NCBI GenBank assembly: GCA_023974075.1
Contig: JAMFTG010000501.1
Span: 62,001-126,000 of the forward strand
Length of the DNA: 64,000 nt
Origin: Chaenocephalus aceratus
Taxonomy: Eukaryota > Chordata > Actinopteri > Perciformes > Channichthyidae
Direction of reading: 5' to 3'
Made by a program: the position numbers and the translations under genes. Below, one piece after another: positions 11,020 to 21,660 of the stretch (within the stretch, counting starts at the first letter, position 1; each line of letters starts with the position of its first letter). The notes below the pieces were generated by a model. It worked only from the letters and a program-made list of their open reading frames with translations, was not told the DNA's origin and made no database searches.

Positions 11020-11234
11020 CGAGGTGTTATCACATGTAGGTGTGATATTCCACACTGTAGTAGACCCTTTGTTGTCAATCTAATCTAATTAACCTTTGAT
11101 GTCTGTCCTTTGATGTGAGGGGTGAGGTGTTATAGCGTGCAGGTGTGATACACCCCCCTGTAGTAGACCCTTTGCTGTCAATCTAATTAGCCTTGATCTA
11201 TAATCGAATTAGCCTCTGAAGTCGTCCTTTGATC
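11020..11234. repeat. Imperfect tandem duplication, about 105 bp x 2
   Basis: GAGGTGTTAT...GTAGTAGACCCTTTG occurs at about 11020-11117 and again at about 11126-11234 with roughly 80% similarity by eye. Confidence 0.65.
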
Positions 11235-11398
11235 AGTGTTTAATATAATTATTAATGTTAATAATAATGTGTTAATTAAGGCAGTCTCATATTGTCCTGT
11301 CTAAATTAGATTAGTTTTAATATGTTTAGTGTTAATTAAGACAGTCTCTGTGAAGTTGTGTGAGACTGTGTGAGACTCTCTCCCCCCTACCCCTTCCT

Positions 11399-11820
11399 TG
11401 TCATGATTCTCAGGTTATGTCACGTTTGTAGTTTTGTCTGTGTTGGTGTTTTTCTTGTCTTTGGGTTTCCTGTTTTATTGTGTAAAGTGTTCACCCCCGT
11501 TTCCTGCCTGTTTGCTTTCTGTCTGTTTCCCTCCCTGATTACCCGATTGTGTTCACCTGTTGTCCTTGTGTTTCTCCTCCCCTGCCCAGCTGTGTCTTGT
11601 TCTGTGATTACCCTTCTGTGTATTTAGTCTTCCCCTGTGTTCCATGTTGGTTCATTGTTTCCCCTCCATGTTATTCCACGGTCTGTGTTCCTTGTGCTGC
11701 TCGTTGGTTTTGGATATTTTGGATACTGCCTTTTTTTGCCACAGCTTTATATTATTTAATAAAGCTCGCTTTTCGTTAAATTCTGCATTTGAGTCCTACC
11801 TGCTTCACCCAAGCGTAACA
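11399..11820 (+). mobile_element. Solo LTR with 5-bp target duplication
   Basis: The 422-bp segment starts TGTCATGATT, ends GCGTAACA (TG...CA), and is flanked by TTCCT at 11394-11398 and 11821-11825. AATAAA lies at about 11758, followed by a U5-like stretch (TTCTGCATTTGAGTCCTACC). No internal retroviral or Gypsy genes adjoin it, so this is a solo LTR left by recombination between the two LTRs. Confidence 0.85.
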
Positions 11821-12110
11821 TTCCTCCCCCCTTCCTGCCATCCCCCTGATTTCGCTGTGCTGTCAGAAGATAGAGGGGGTGGAGTTAGTTTAAAAAAGTC
11901 ACCTAAAACGTTATTGTTCTCTCTAAATTAGATTTAGGTTTTTAAAATGATTTGTGTTAACATGGCACATGCAGTCACACGGCGAATACGCCTTTTTTTA
12001 CGAGTGGGAAAAAAGTCTGTCACTCAGGGCAGTATTACACTATTTATAATCAAGGGGGCGGTATTGCGCCTAAAGGTCTCAGTCCCCAGCGAGTTTTCTC
12101 GACGGCAGGT

Positions 12111-12608
12111 GACATAGTTACCGCCAACAGATCTGCCCTCACTGCTGACAACGTAGACAAAACTTGAAAATAGCGTAAAGCTTGAGTACCTTTATTATAA
12201 TGGCCTCACACACTCACAAGTTAATTACACATGTTAGACATTGCTCCTAAACACTTTCTTATTATTTATTTTAATATTTTCAAGACATTCTTTTTAGTTT
12301 TACAGCTTATTTAACCTTTTTGTTTGACATCAGCTAATATAAATAATACTGTTTGTGGTTTGTTTTTAACTGTGTAATACAGTTAATGATTCCAAATGTT
12401 AGAGTTCCTTATTTTCATACCAAAACTTGCTCTACTGTTAAAAATAAATAACAGCAAAAAAAAATGCATTTGGGACTTTTTTTTGCTTTTCCTTGTTGTA
12501 CCGAACCCGTACCGAACCGTGACCCCCAAACCGAGGTATGAACCGAACCGTGACTTCTGTGAACCGTTACACCCCTAGTGGGTATATATTAATGCTGCCC
12601 ATTATGGG
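12111..12608 (+). repeat. Direct repeat copy 1, with hAT right end
   Basis: About 500 bp, nearly identical to 14380-14907. Both copies contain the hAT-type terminal segment (GTACCGAACCC... to CCGTTACACCCCTA near 12575). They also share the same 33 bp beyond that terminus, which an independent hAT insertion would not. The pair is therefore a duplication of a larger unit. Confidence 0.8.
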
Positions 12609-12650
12609 CACAAGCAATTTTCACCCATTTATTAATTATATGTTTTAAAT

Positions 12651-12718
12651 GTGAGTGTTTCCTATCCACTAAACCTACAGGGACATCCCTGGAGGTTTAG
12701 TGGATAGGAAACACTCAC
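12651..12718. repeat. Perfect 26-bp hairpin, 16-nt loop
   Basis: Left arm 12651-12676 (GTGAGTGTTTCC...) pairs without mismatch with 12693-12718. The loop is itself nearly palindromic (CAGGGACATCCCTG). Confidence 0.9.
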
Positions 12719-12953
12719 AACAGGGAAATACGAAAACATCTTTTAAAACTACAATTGCCAGTAGAGACGTGCCATAGAACATGTTGCGAAACACACAATA
12801 GCCAGCATGTGCAGTTCTGGGGACGGGGTGGGGGAGGGGGGGATGGGGTGGAACCGTTCAAATCCAGTTTTGGACAGTCTGCCGTGGTTCCATCCCATTT
12901 CAAAGTGCTGTTTGACGCTCGGCGTAACCCTCGGCTCACACTCAAACATCCAA

Positions 12954-13145
12954 GAGCTTGAGGACTATCACGGGGTTTGTCAAGCGAAGCGGAGATAATA
13001 CTTACTTCCTGGTGTACATTTCTCTAAAGCAACTACTATGAGCTGCTCCCACCCTCGGTCCTGATGGACTCCAACTTGTGTTTATTAATCAAATAAACAC
13101 AAGGATAATTATGTGTTATTGTTGAGTAAATAACTGTGTGTGGTT
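12954..13145. repeat. Tandem duplication, copy 1
   Basis: GAGCTTGAGGACTATCACGG to TGTGTGTGGTT. It is repeated at 13170-13364 with small indels (for example an extra AAACAAAT near the AT-rich end). Confidence 0.85.
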
Positions 13146-13169
13146 AGGGTTTTCCAACATCCAATCACA

Positions 13170-13364
13170 GAGCTTGAGGACTATCACGGGGTTTGTCAAG
13201 CGAAGCGGAGAGAATACTTACTTCCGAGTGTAATATTCTCTAAAGCAAATGAGCTGCTCCGACTCTCGGTCCTGACGGACTCCAACTTGTGTTTATTAAT
13301 CAAACAAATAAATAAACACAAGGATAATTATGTGTTATTGTTGAGTAAATAACTGTGTGTGGTT
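13170..13364. repeat. Tandem duplication, copy 2
   Basis: Second copy of the 12954-13145 block, about 215 bp downstream of the first. Neither copy shows coding potential. Confidence 0.85.
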
Positions 13365-14085
13365 TAGAAAATAATACAAAATTAGAAGGAAAAAACTATG
13401 AAACAATACAGATTTCAGTATTCTGAGCCCCTACTCTCCCCATAACTGACGGCAACAAAAGTCCTACATTATTCAATTAAAATAAAAAAGTAAAAACAAT
13501 AAGTGTGGCTTGATATTGAGTAAGAAAAAGGTTGATAAACGCTGTGAGAATGGATCTCCGGAGAGCATTTCGCCGCGATCCCAACTCGTCTGTAGGAGCC
13601 ACATATGAAGCCATTTCTGTGTTTGTTACGACACATGTTTTTTGTGTCACTATAGGGTGGGCGTGTCATTGGATTTGTGTGGTGACGTTTGTGCTTATAT
13701 CCGGTTGCTTTTACCTGCGCACTTTGTAATAGATGGGGGAGTGAGCTAGAGAAGGAACATTTTTGCATGCAAGCACGCATACAAGGATATACGCAAAACT
13801 ACTTCCAGTTCTGTTTCATATGGATGTTGAGAGATGTATCCATAGATCTCTTCATGTTGCTCTAAAAGTGCACCAGATTGATGCTTTTAACTTCAATATT
13901 TAAAAAAAAATCTTCCCGGGGGAGCTTGCCCCCCCTAGAGGAGGTGAGGACCCCCTTAGAGGAGGCGAGGACCCTCCTAGAAGAGGTTAGGTCCACGGTG
14001 TTTACATGCTTATTTATACAATATGTGTGCTTATGCTAACATCATAAGACAAAAGTTGGTTCCGTGTTGTGTAGTGAGAACATGC
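13365..14085. other. Unassigned sequence with short G-rich tandem repeat
   Basis: No gene was recognised. At about 13930-13995 a roughly 27-bp CTAGAGGAGG(T/C)GAGGACCC unit is repeated three times. Confidence 0.5.
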
Positions 14086-14153
14086 TAGAGTGAGGGGGGC
14101 CCCCAAGCCAAAGCTCGCTTAGGGCCCCCAAAAGTATAGGGCCGGCCCTGTAT
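14086..14153. mobile_element. Possible DNA transposon end
   Basis: The stretch ends in AGGGCCGGCCCTG, a common terminus of fish hAT-like elements. The other end was not found. Confidence 0.3.
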
Positions 14154-14379
14154 TTACTAACAGTCATAGATATTTTTTTCCAAAAAAGCCTATGTGAGAG
14201 CTCTGAAGCAAAACACGGGTAAAGAAGTGGCTATAGCATTTGATACAACTCTAAAAGATAGTCAGATTCCTAAAAAGTTACAAACGGATGCTGGAATATA
14301 ATTCTTTGTTTCTTCAGCAAGCCTTCAAAATTCTTGTTAAATAATTATTTGTTCAGGATCTGGACACTGTTTAGGTGTA

Positions 14380-14907
14380 GACATAGTTACCGCCAACAGA
14401 TCTGCCCTCACTACTGACAACATAGACAAAACTTGAAAATAGAGTAAAGCTTGAGTACCTTTATTTAGGCATAATGGCCTCACACACTCACAAGTTAATT
14501 ACACATGTTAGACATTGCTCCTAAACACTTTCTTATTATTTATTTTAATATTTTCAAGACATTCTTTTTAGTTTTATAGCTTATTTAACCTTTTTGTTTG
14601 ACATCAGCTAATATAAATAATATGGCCATCTGAGTGTGTGTGTTACTGTTTGTGGTTTGTTTTTAACTGTGTAATACAGTTAATGATTCCAAATGTTAGA
14701 GTTCCTTATTTTCATACCAAAACTTGCTCTACTGTTAAAAATAAATAACAGCAAAAAAAGTTATGCATTTGGGACTTTTTTTTGCTTTTCCTTGTTGTAC
14801 CGAACCCGTACCGAACCGTGACCCCCAAACCGAGGTATGAACCGAACCGTGACTTCTGTGAACCGTTACACCCCTAGTGGGTATATATTAATGCTGCCCA
14901 TTATGGG
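14380..14907 (+). repeat. Direct repeat copy 2, with hAT right end
   Basis: Near-identical to 12111-12608, with an extra segment of about 26 bp containing GTGTGTGTTACTG at about 14623-14648. The 9-bp ACTGTTTAG occurs on both sides (14366-14374 and 14909-14917), which looks like a target duplication of the whole unit. Confidence 0.8.
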
Positions 14908-14917
14908 TACTGTTTAG

Positions 14918-16182
14918 ATGTTGGGAAAGTGCTGCACCCGCACTAGACCGACTGGAAAACTGGGTGGGACTTTCGGAAACAGTTCTAAATTGGTTTGAAT
15001 CCTACTTAAAGGATAGAAACAACTTTGTTTCTATCGGTAAATACACATCTGAGTTGACAAATATGACATGTGGGGTTCCTCAAGGCTCCATCTTGGGGCC
15101 TCTTCTCTTTAACATCTACATGCTACCACTGGCTCAGATAATGAAGAACAACAAAATAAGTTACCATAGCTATGCAGATGACACACACATTTACGTAACA
15201 ATTTCACCAGGAGACGATGCTCCAATTCAAACACTGAGTAAGTGCATTGAACAAATCAATGACTGGATGTGTCAGAACTTTCTCCAATTAAACAAAGATA
15301 AAACTGAGGTAATGGTTTTTGGAGCCAAGTTAGAACGTATAAAAGTTAGCGCTGAGCTTCAGTCTGCAATGTTCAAACCAACAGATAGAGCCAGAAATCT
15401 AGGTGTAGTCATGGTCTCTGACCTGAGTTTCAACAGTCACATTAAAACAGTTACTAAATCAGCCTACTATCACCTAAAGAACATATCTAGGATTAAAAGA
15501 CTAATGTCACAGCAGGATTTGGAAAAGCTTGTCCATGCTTTTATCTTCAGTAGACTCGACTACTGCAATGGTGTCTTCACAGGTCTCACTAAAAGATCTA
15601 TTAGGAAGCTGCAGCTGATTCAGAACGCCGCTGCTCGAGTCCTCACTAACACTAAGAAAGTGGATCACATCACTCCTGCTCTGAAGTCTTTACACTGGCT
15701 TCCTGTGTGTCAAAGAATAGATTTCAAAATACTGCTGCTGGTTTATAAAGCACTGAATGGTTTATGCCCAAAATACATTTCTGACCTCCTGCTAAATGAT
15801 GAACCATCCAGATCTCTCAGGTCTTCAGGGACTGGTCAGCTTTCTGTCCCCAGAGTCAGAACTAAACATGGAGAAGCAGCGTTCAGTTATTATGCTCCAA
15901 ACATCTGGAACAAACTCCCAGAAACCTGCAGGTCCGCTGCAACTCTGACTACTTTTAAATCCAGCAAGAAGACTTTTCTTTTTGTCGCTGCTTTTAATTG
16001 AACTATTCATATCTTAAACTGCACTGTAATTTTTATCCATGTACTTTTTCTTTTAATGTTTATTTTATTAGCTTTTCTTTTTTAATGCTTAATGTCTTTC
16101 ATTTTTTGTAAAGCACTTTGAATTGCCTTGCATTGAAAAGTGCTATATAAATAAACTTGCCTTGCCTTGCCTTGCCTTGCGA
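14918..16182 (+). mobile_element. L2-like LINE, 5'-truncated
   Basis: Contains the open reverse transcriptase C-terminal frame at 14964-16001 and a short 3' untranslated region. That region has GTAAAGCACTTTGAATTGCC, a second GTGCTATATAAATAAA block and a terminal (TTGCC)n repeat at about 16158-16182. A hairpin-like 3' end plus short tandem tail is characteristic of L2/UnaL2-type fish LINEs. The 5' boundary is set where coding similarity starts, next to the direct repeat. Confidence 0.85.
14964..16001 (+). CDS. L2 LINE reverse transcriptase, C-terminal 345 codons
   Basis: Uninterrupted frame. CGVPQGSILGPLLFNIYM lies at about residues 36-53. The catalytic YADDTHIY is at about 71-78, with both aspartates present. 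Then come the NLGVV block and the thumb/C-terminal blocks FIFSRLDYCNGVF, IQNAAARVLTNTKKVDHI, LKSLHWLPV and YYAPNIWNKLPE. The first methionine is internal to the RT domain: coding similarity (LDRLENW) continues upstream of 14964, so the true ORF was longer and endonuclease and fingers are gone. Because the frame is open, this is a recent copy. Bases 15641-15698 (residues around LTNTKKVDHI...LKSLHW) are the single-copy counterpart of the satellite monomer that fills 32.7-64 kb. Confidence 0.88.
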   Translation: MGLSETVLNWFESYLKDRNNFVSIGKYTSELTNMTCGVPQGSILGPLLFNIYMLPLAQIMKNNKISYHSYADDTHIYVTISPGDDAPIQTLSKCIEQINDWMCQNFLQLNKDKTEVMVFGAKLERIKVSAELQSAMFKPTDRARNLGVVMVSDLSFNSHIKTVTKSAYYHLKNISRIKRLMSQQDLEKLVHAFIFSRLDYCNGVFTGLTKRSIRKLQLIQNAAARVLTNTKKVDHITPALKSLHWLPVCQRIDFKILLLVYKALNGLCPKYISDLLLNDEPSRSLRSSGTGQLSVPRVRTKHGEAAFSYYAPNIWNKLPETCRSAATLTTFKSSKKTFLFVAAFN

Positions 16183-16189
16183 CCACGAC

Positions 16190-16285
16190 CACGGCCCCTG
16201 GTACCCACCCCCCCCGCCACACACACACATAACAACAAAGACTATAACATTCCTGTTGTGCAATAATACTTTTGTACAACATATA
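16190..16285. repeat. Direct repeat, copy 1 (hAT target)
   Basis: ACCACGGCCCCTGGTA... to TTTTGTACAACATATA. It is repeated at about 17902-18020. The hAT at 16286 landed in this copy. Confidence 0.8.
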
Positions 16286-16632
16286 CAGGGTTGGATTGTA
16301 ACGGAATACAATTAACGTCGTTACGTAATCAGAATACAAAAATCAAGTGACTGTATTGAGCTCGAGTTACCTTTGAAAAACGAGTAATCTGATTACAGTT
16401 ACTTTCGTAAACCTGAAGTGAATACATTTTGGATTACTTATTGGAATTATTGGTGGAAAGATTTCCTCACAACATTTAATATTCATTACTAAAGGTACAG
16501 CCGAATCATCAGCGCACAACAACTTTTACCGCCGCAGATGAACCAAAAAAGGTAGCGTTTGAAAAAAATGTGCGTGTCCGCTCAGTGAAGCAATAACAAC
16601 GAAACATGGAGGAACAAAAGTCTGCGTTTAAA

Positions 16633-16799
<167 letters not shown>

Positions 16800-17068
16800 G
16801 TGTGTGTGGTTAAAACACATCAGCCTGCGGCCGCTCTTTAGCCTTATGATTCTGAAGGTAAACAGTGACACAGAGGCTGAGTTAACCCTCCCGCTGCCTC
16901 CTGGTGCTGCAGAGATTTCATGAGGTGAAGGAGGTGTTCCTTCTATAGAACAGCTGTGGGCAGCAGATACTGTGAGCGTCACGGACATGAATTCCTAGAT
17001 CAAGGCAGACTGATGCACACACTCTCCTGTTTTGCCGATCTGGTGCTTAAACATCAGCCCACTCTCTT

Positions 17069-17416
17069 CAGTCTGCGTACAAATGACACGACTTTGCAAA
17101 GGCGTGCAATCGATACGCAGAAGTCCGATTTTTCCCACGTTACCTTTGTTATGAACGTATCTTAAATGCGTTTATTTTCTACATATCTTTGCCATTTATT
17201 TAACCCTAACCCTAACACTAACCCAATAAGCTGCGGTGTCGTTTATTGCAACGCAAACATTAAAACTGTCATTGGAACGGCGATCAAGCCTGAAGCCACA
17301 GAGCTCTTTGTTTTAATGTTTGAGGTGCAATATCAGCGTAGCATATGCACGCAAAATCGGACTTCTGCGTATCTATTGCACGCCTTTGCAAAGTCGTGTC
17401 ATTTGTAGGCAGACTG
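17069..17416. mobile_element. Foldback/MITE-like element nested in the hAT
   Basis: Inverted arms of about 64 bp (CAGTCTGCGTACAAATGACA... and its complement ending GCAGACTG at 17416). There is no ORF, and no clear target duplication. The interior holds a short telomere-like run (see 17198-17224). Confidence 0.75.
17198..17224. repeat. Short interstitial telomere-like run
   Basis: AACCCTAACCCTAACACTAACCC: two perfect CCCTAA units followed by a degenerate one. Too short to suggest a telomere fusion. Confidence 0.6.
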
Positions 17417-17901
17417 TGAGACCGGGTTGTAAACATATAGCTCTAAACCCCTGGCCAAAATGTCCTTAAAATGAAGTCCGAGTTCGACATTTTAATTCAT
17501 GTCCAGTCAACACTGGCAGGACAGAAGGCGACACGCCCGTTCTAAGCCGTGTCCCTCACTCCTCACATCCCAAGCTGCATCCCCAGAAAGTGCATTATGT
17601 TGTTACATCGTTTCAGATGTTATGTTTTAGTTGTGCTCTTGATAAGCCATTAAAACACGTTCAGTTTCCTTTTGCTTTTTGTGTCTCCTGTTCACTAAAA
17701 CATACCCATCTGTGATGGAAAAATAAAGTCATCCAAAAGTAATCTGAATACGTTTTTAAGACACGTAACTGTAACTGTATTCGGATTACTTTCAGAGCCA
17801 TGTATTCAATATTCAGTAACTGATTACATTTACAAAGTAACCCTCCCAACCCTGAACATATATTTACCGTAAATCTGTCCTGCAGCGGTCAAACTTTACA
17901 A

Positions 17902-18020
17902 CCACCACGGCCCCTGGTAGACCCCCCCCCCCCCCGCCCCCACATACATATAACAATAACAAAGACTATAACATTCCTGTTGTGCAATAATACTTTTGTA
18001 CAACATATATTTACCGTAAA
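17902..18020. repeat. Direct repeat, copy 2 (hAT empty site)
   Basis: Same sequence as 16190-16285, continuing uninterrupted through GTACAACATATATTTACCG. It shows the target with a single AACATATA. Confidence 0.85.
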
Positions 18021-18039
18021 TAGCTGTGCAATTTATACT

Positions 18040-18250
18040 ACCAACTTGTTTTACTTCCACCTGGCTGCTACTGTTGGTACTGGATGTGTATTTTGTAAAT
18101 TGTGAAATGTCTAGTTTTGTATCTGTCATATAGTTTTTATGCATATTCCTTGAGTGACATATAAAGACATCAAGCTGTCTTTGGCTCTTTGCTGTAACAA
18201 TTGTAAATATCCCCTCTGTGGAACAAATAAAGGGATTTTGATTCTGATTT
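18040..18250 (+). mobile_element. Probable LINE 3' end
   Basis: Ends in CTGTGGAACAAATAAAGGG followed by ATTTTGATTCTGATTT. The pattern 'TGTGG(G)AC(A/T)AATAAAGG plus short repeat' is common at the 3' end of fish Rex-type LINEs. No coding part was recognised. Confidence 0.4.
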
Positions 18251-18403
18251 ATATTGCGTTATAATGAGATAAAAGTGAAAAACGTCATAAATCCTGCTTC
18301 CTGCTCTAAAGTGTTCTTACCTTTGTCGTTGTTATCTGAAGATGAGGAAGCAGAGAGCAGGGAGCGTTTACAAATACCAGTGAGGAGGGGGGGGGCAGGA
18401 TGC

Positions 18404-18487
18404 TCTCTTTGGTCACATGATTTCACAGAAGCATGCAGACTGTTTCTGTGAAATCTCTGTTTCTGTGAAATCATGTGACCAAAGAGA
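18404..18487. repeat. Perfect 27-bp inverted repeat, 30-nt spacer
   Basis: TCTCTTTGGTCACATGATTT... at 18404-18430 is complementary without mismatch to 18461-18487. Confidence 0.9.
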
Positions 18488-18604
18488 ATCCGTTTTGTCT
18501 TAAAAACTATTTGTTAAAGATCTGATTGTGCAACAGGCTCAACAAGCTAGTGAGGAAAACACCCTTTGAGAACATTTCCCCACAACATGAACTGGAATGC
18601 TGAA

Positions 18605-18780
18605 GAATATTCAATCAATCAAATGTTATTTATCAAGTCTATTATCAGAAATGACACATAAGTCTCAGGGGCTTTACAGCATACCCTCTGACCTTAGACC
18701 ATTACAGCAACAAGGAGAAACTCCCAAAGAAACCCAGCGGTTAACGGGAAATGGAAGAAACCTTGAGGAGAGCAACACGT
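18605..18780. mobile_element. Teleost high-copy interspersed repeat
   Basis: Starts with a TCAATCAATCAA run and contains CTCAGGGGCTTTACAGCAT, AACTCCCAAAGAAACCCAG and GAAACCTTGAGGAGAGCAAC. These blocks recur in many fish genes and untranslated regions as a SINE/LINE-tail type repeat. The open frame across it is not a gene. Confidence 0.55.
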
Positions 18781-19164
18781 ATATCATGATGAATGATTAT
18801 TATAAACCCACAGTTATCACTGCTAGAGCAGCAGCTGTTACCTGTTTAGCACACATGATTAACACCCTGCTGCATCCTGTCTTTATGCTGTGCCTTAGAG
18901 GCCCGGGAAGCATTACTGACAATGTGTTGAGTTTATAAGCCTTAATTATTTGCCTGTGTATTTCCTGATATCACCTTTTATAAAACACAGACTTTGATTA
19001 TGGTGCATTTGAAACATTGAAATGTACTTACTAGTATTTTGTTTCAGGGAAAGTGGAAATATTACAATTACAACTTATTTTTTAACTAGATTGTAAATAG
19101 TGGCGTTTCTATATGTACACAAGTGGTGGGGGCAAGTGGCCGGTCCTGAGACCTGACTAGGGGG

Positions 19165-19231
19165 TTGTTGGTGAGACAAGGCGTGTGGTGCAGTGGGTCG
19201 AGTGTTGGTGTTCGGATCAGGGGGTCACAGG
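19165..19231 (+). mobile_element. tRNA-derived SINE head, truncated
   Basis: GTGTGGTGCAGTGGGTCGAG resembles a pol III A box (TGGTGCAGTGGGT). The B box expected after GGTCACAGG is replaced by the transposon end that starts at 19232. Confidence 0.45.
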
Positions 19232-20164
19232 CAGTGGCGTAGCTGTGGGTGGGCCCGGGTGGGCCTGGGCCCACCCACAGCCAATCAGCGCTTCATAGCG
19301 CAGAGCCGGGAAGCCCAGAAGGAAGTGCCACAAACTGCAGTTCATCTAGTGGCCGACAGGGGATGGATGCAAAAAGGAGCAATTCCCATAGACCCCATGT
19401 TAACATGCCCAACTTTACAGCAGAGAAACATGTTTCTAGCCTGGATCCAATAAAACTTATTCTGGATATAGTTAGATTCCACCTTCATGACAATGGAATA
19501 GGGAGTGCATTTTTTTACCGTGAGTTTTTATAGTAAGTAAAGTAACTTTTGCCGTGAGTGAATGAAAGTATTATTTCTTCTTGAGGTCTGCAGTTTAGCG
19601 TGTACACATTTGCTGAATATGGAAACACTCAGTGTGTGCCCACTGTGCGACTGTCAAGGATAAACAACCTGTGCCCCCGATATATGTCGTATGTATTATT
19701 GCTACACAAACATTACATTGCAGTTTAAGTGTCGCCAACTCTGTTTCTAACATGCAAAAAGACTGCAAAATGCGTCTGATTATTTTTAGTATTTTAGATC
19801 TTTTCCAATCCAGACAAGAGATCTCTCTCCCCCGTCTGTGTGTGAGGGGGGGAGCAGTTCACACACGTGCAGCTGCTACATGCAGCAACACACGGAGGAG
19901 ATGGCGGAGAGAACGCACTCCGAGGTGTGGTTAAACTATAGCGGTGTCAATGTGGACAATACTCGTTACCAAAAGTGGATTAAGAGTTTAGCATGTGAGG
20001 GCGGTAACACGAGCAATTTGTCTAAACATTTAGCAAAAGTGCTCCACATCCAGACGGAGGAATGCACCGGGTTCCACTGTCTTTCTAGCAGCTCTGTAGC
20101 CCCGTCCACGAGTAACGTTTCCACGTCAGGTGTTATGTATGCTAGCAGCAACACACGGAGTTAA
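19232..20164 (+). mobile_element. hAT-like transposon 5' part
   Basis: Starts with CAGTGGCGTAGCTGTGG, a hAT-like terminus, and includes the BED-finger-like frame at 19901-20164. The right end and the target duplication partner (GTCACAGG expected) were not found, so the element is incomplete or rearranged. Confidence 0.5.
19901..20164 (+). pseudogene. BED-type zinc-finger remnant of hAT transposase
   Basis: An 87-codon frame from ATG 19901 contains SEVWLNYSGVNVDNTRY, then GGNTSNLSKHLAKVLHIQ. The V-W-x-x-F/Y start and the N-L-x-x-H-L-x-x-x-H end are those of a BED finger at the N-terminus of ZBED-type hAT transposases. The two cysteines expected between them are missing, so the finger is broken. 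The frame ends in a stop at 20164, and no transposase core follows. Confidence 0.6.
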
Positions 20165-20372
20165 CTCAATGATACAAACATGGGTTAGTGATTAGAGGAA
20201 ACTGAGTTACTCTTTATTTTGTAAAGTTTCAGCTATTCTGTTCACAGTTCTGTCATCACATTATTTAATACGATTTGTTAAAACATTGTTGTTTCTTTTG
20301 ATGTGAAATATTATTTATTTAATTTAAATAAAAAGCAATGTTAGTTTTGCTCACAAGTTGTTTAGTTAGTTT

Positions 20373-21060
20373 TAGGGGTGCATACCGGTATCCGGTATTA
20401 CCGAAATACCGGTTACTGGTGGCTACGGTATACCATACCGAAATCAGATCCGGTTTCGATACTTTAAAAAAAAAAAAGAATTATATTTTTTTTAATTCAT
20501 TTTAAAAGTGAGTCCGTGGCCCGTGATGGCGGGTGTTATAAATTAGATTGCATAATCGTTTTTCTCCATATTTTATGTATTTTTCATTGTTTGTTCAATA
20601 CTAGAAAGGTAAGTCCCACAAATGAACTGTGGTGGGATTTGTTTTCTCTCACCAGTGAAGGCAAATGTTGATTTTAAAGATGAGATTTGTTTGTTTGTGC
20701 AATGCCGAGATCTCATGACCTTTATTCTATTATGTATTTGTTCTCTAGTCGAATCTCAGGTTTAACATTAATTATAACGGTGCTATAACGGTCTGTTTGC
20801 ATTGACAATATGTGCTAGCACGCGGCACACCTGATGTGTTATAAAAGATATTCCATCATCGATTCTTCATATTTGTTATGTATTTTTCATTGTTTGTTCA
20901 GGACTAAATGGTCCAAGAAGTCCCACAATTGAATTTAATATTCATTTGACATGTTAACTATATCGTAAAGCGCTTCATGGGAGTAATTGTGGGATGATAC
21001 ATGTTCAAAGTATCACGATATGTATCGGTATCGTAAAAAAGTCAACGATATGCATCCCTA
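20373..21060. mobile_element. hAT-type MITE with 8-bp target duplication
   Basis: Ends TAGGGGTGCATACCGG and the inverse of TAGGGATGCATATCG, flanked by GTTAGTTT at 20365-20372 and 21061-21068. It is 688 bp with no ORF. The interior is rich in CGGTATC-type subterminal motifs. Confidence 0.88.
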
Positions 21061-21126
21061 GTTAGTTTACCTTATTTTTGTCTCCAAAAGAACTGATAAA
21101 AGTACTGTTAAAGGACCGGATCGATA

Positions 21127-21660
21127 AGACATAGACATAGACATACTTTATTGTCATTTCAACGAGACACAGAGTGTACTATTAAAACGACATGTCGTTG
21201 TACTGGCTTACAGCAACAGGACAATATAAAAACTTGCTAAAATTGTATATATAAATAAATAATAGTGACGTGGTGCTGATAAAATTAAAGATAACGTGTG
21301 CGTTTAAAATATAAAGACTTACTATACATATAAATAAAATAGACATACGATAACACATATGTTCTCTTTGCACAGCGTAATGTAATCTCTGTGTTACTGG
21401 TCTGCTTGCTGTTCAGCAGTCTGATGGCTTGGGGGAAAAAGCTATTACAGAATCTGCTGTTCTGCTCTTAATGCTGCGGAACCTCTTGCCGGAGGGCAGC
21501 AGGGAGAACAGAGCCTGGTGAGGATGAGTGGGGTCTTTCAAAATGTTCTGGGCTTTTGTCAGGGAGCGTTTCTGAGCGGTGTCTCTGATGGGAGGGAGAG
21601 AAACTCCGATGATCTTCTCTGCTGTCCTGACCACTCTCTGCAGAATGTTTAGAGTCGGTG
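21127..21660 (-). mobile_element. Rex1-like LINE, 5'-truncated
   Basis: The minus strand encodes a C-terminal reverse transcriptase piece with VRTAEKIIGVSLPPI, KDPTHPHQALFSLLPSGKRF and a frame break near the end. The 3' end has AATGACAATAAAGTATGTC and a short (TATGTC)n tail at 21127-21150. Same family as 25.1-28.1 kb but a different subfamily. Confidence 0.8.

Noticed and set aside
17198..17224. Telomere fusion site
   Set aside because: Only two perfect units; it lies in the loop of a foldback element.
18597..18938. 113-codon frame as a gene
   Set aside because: It overlaps a high-copy teleost interspersed repeat and has no domain.
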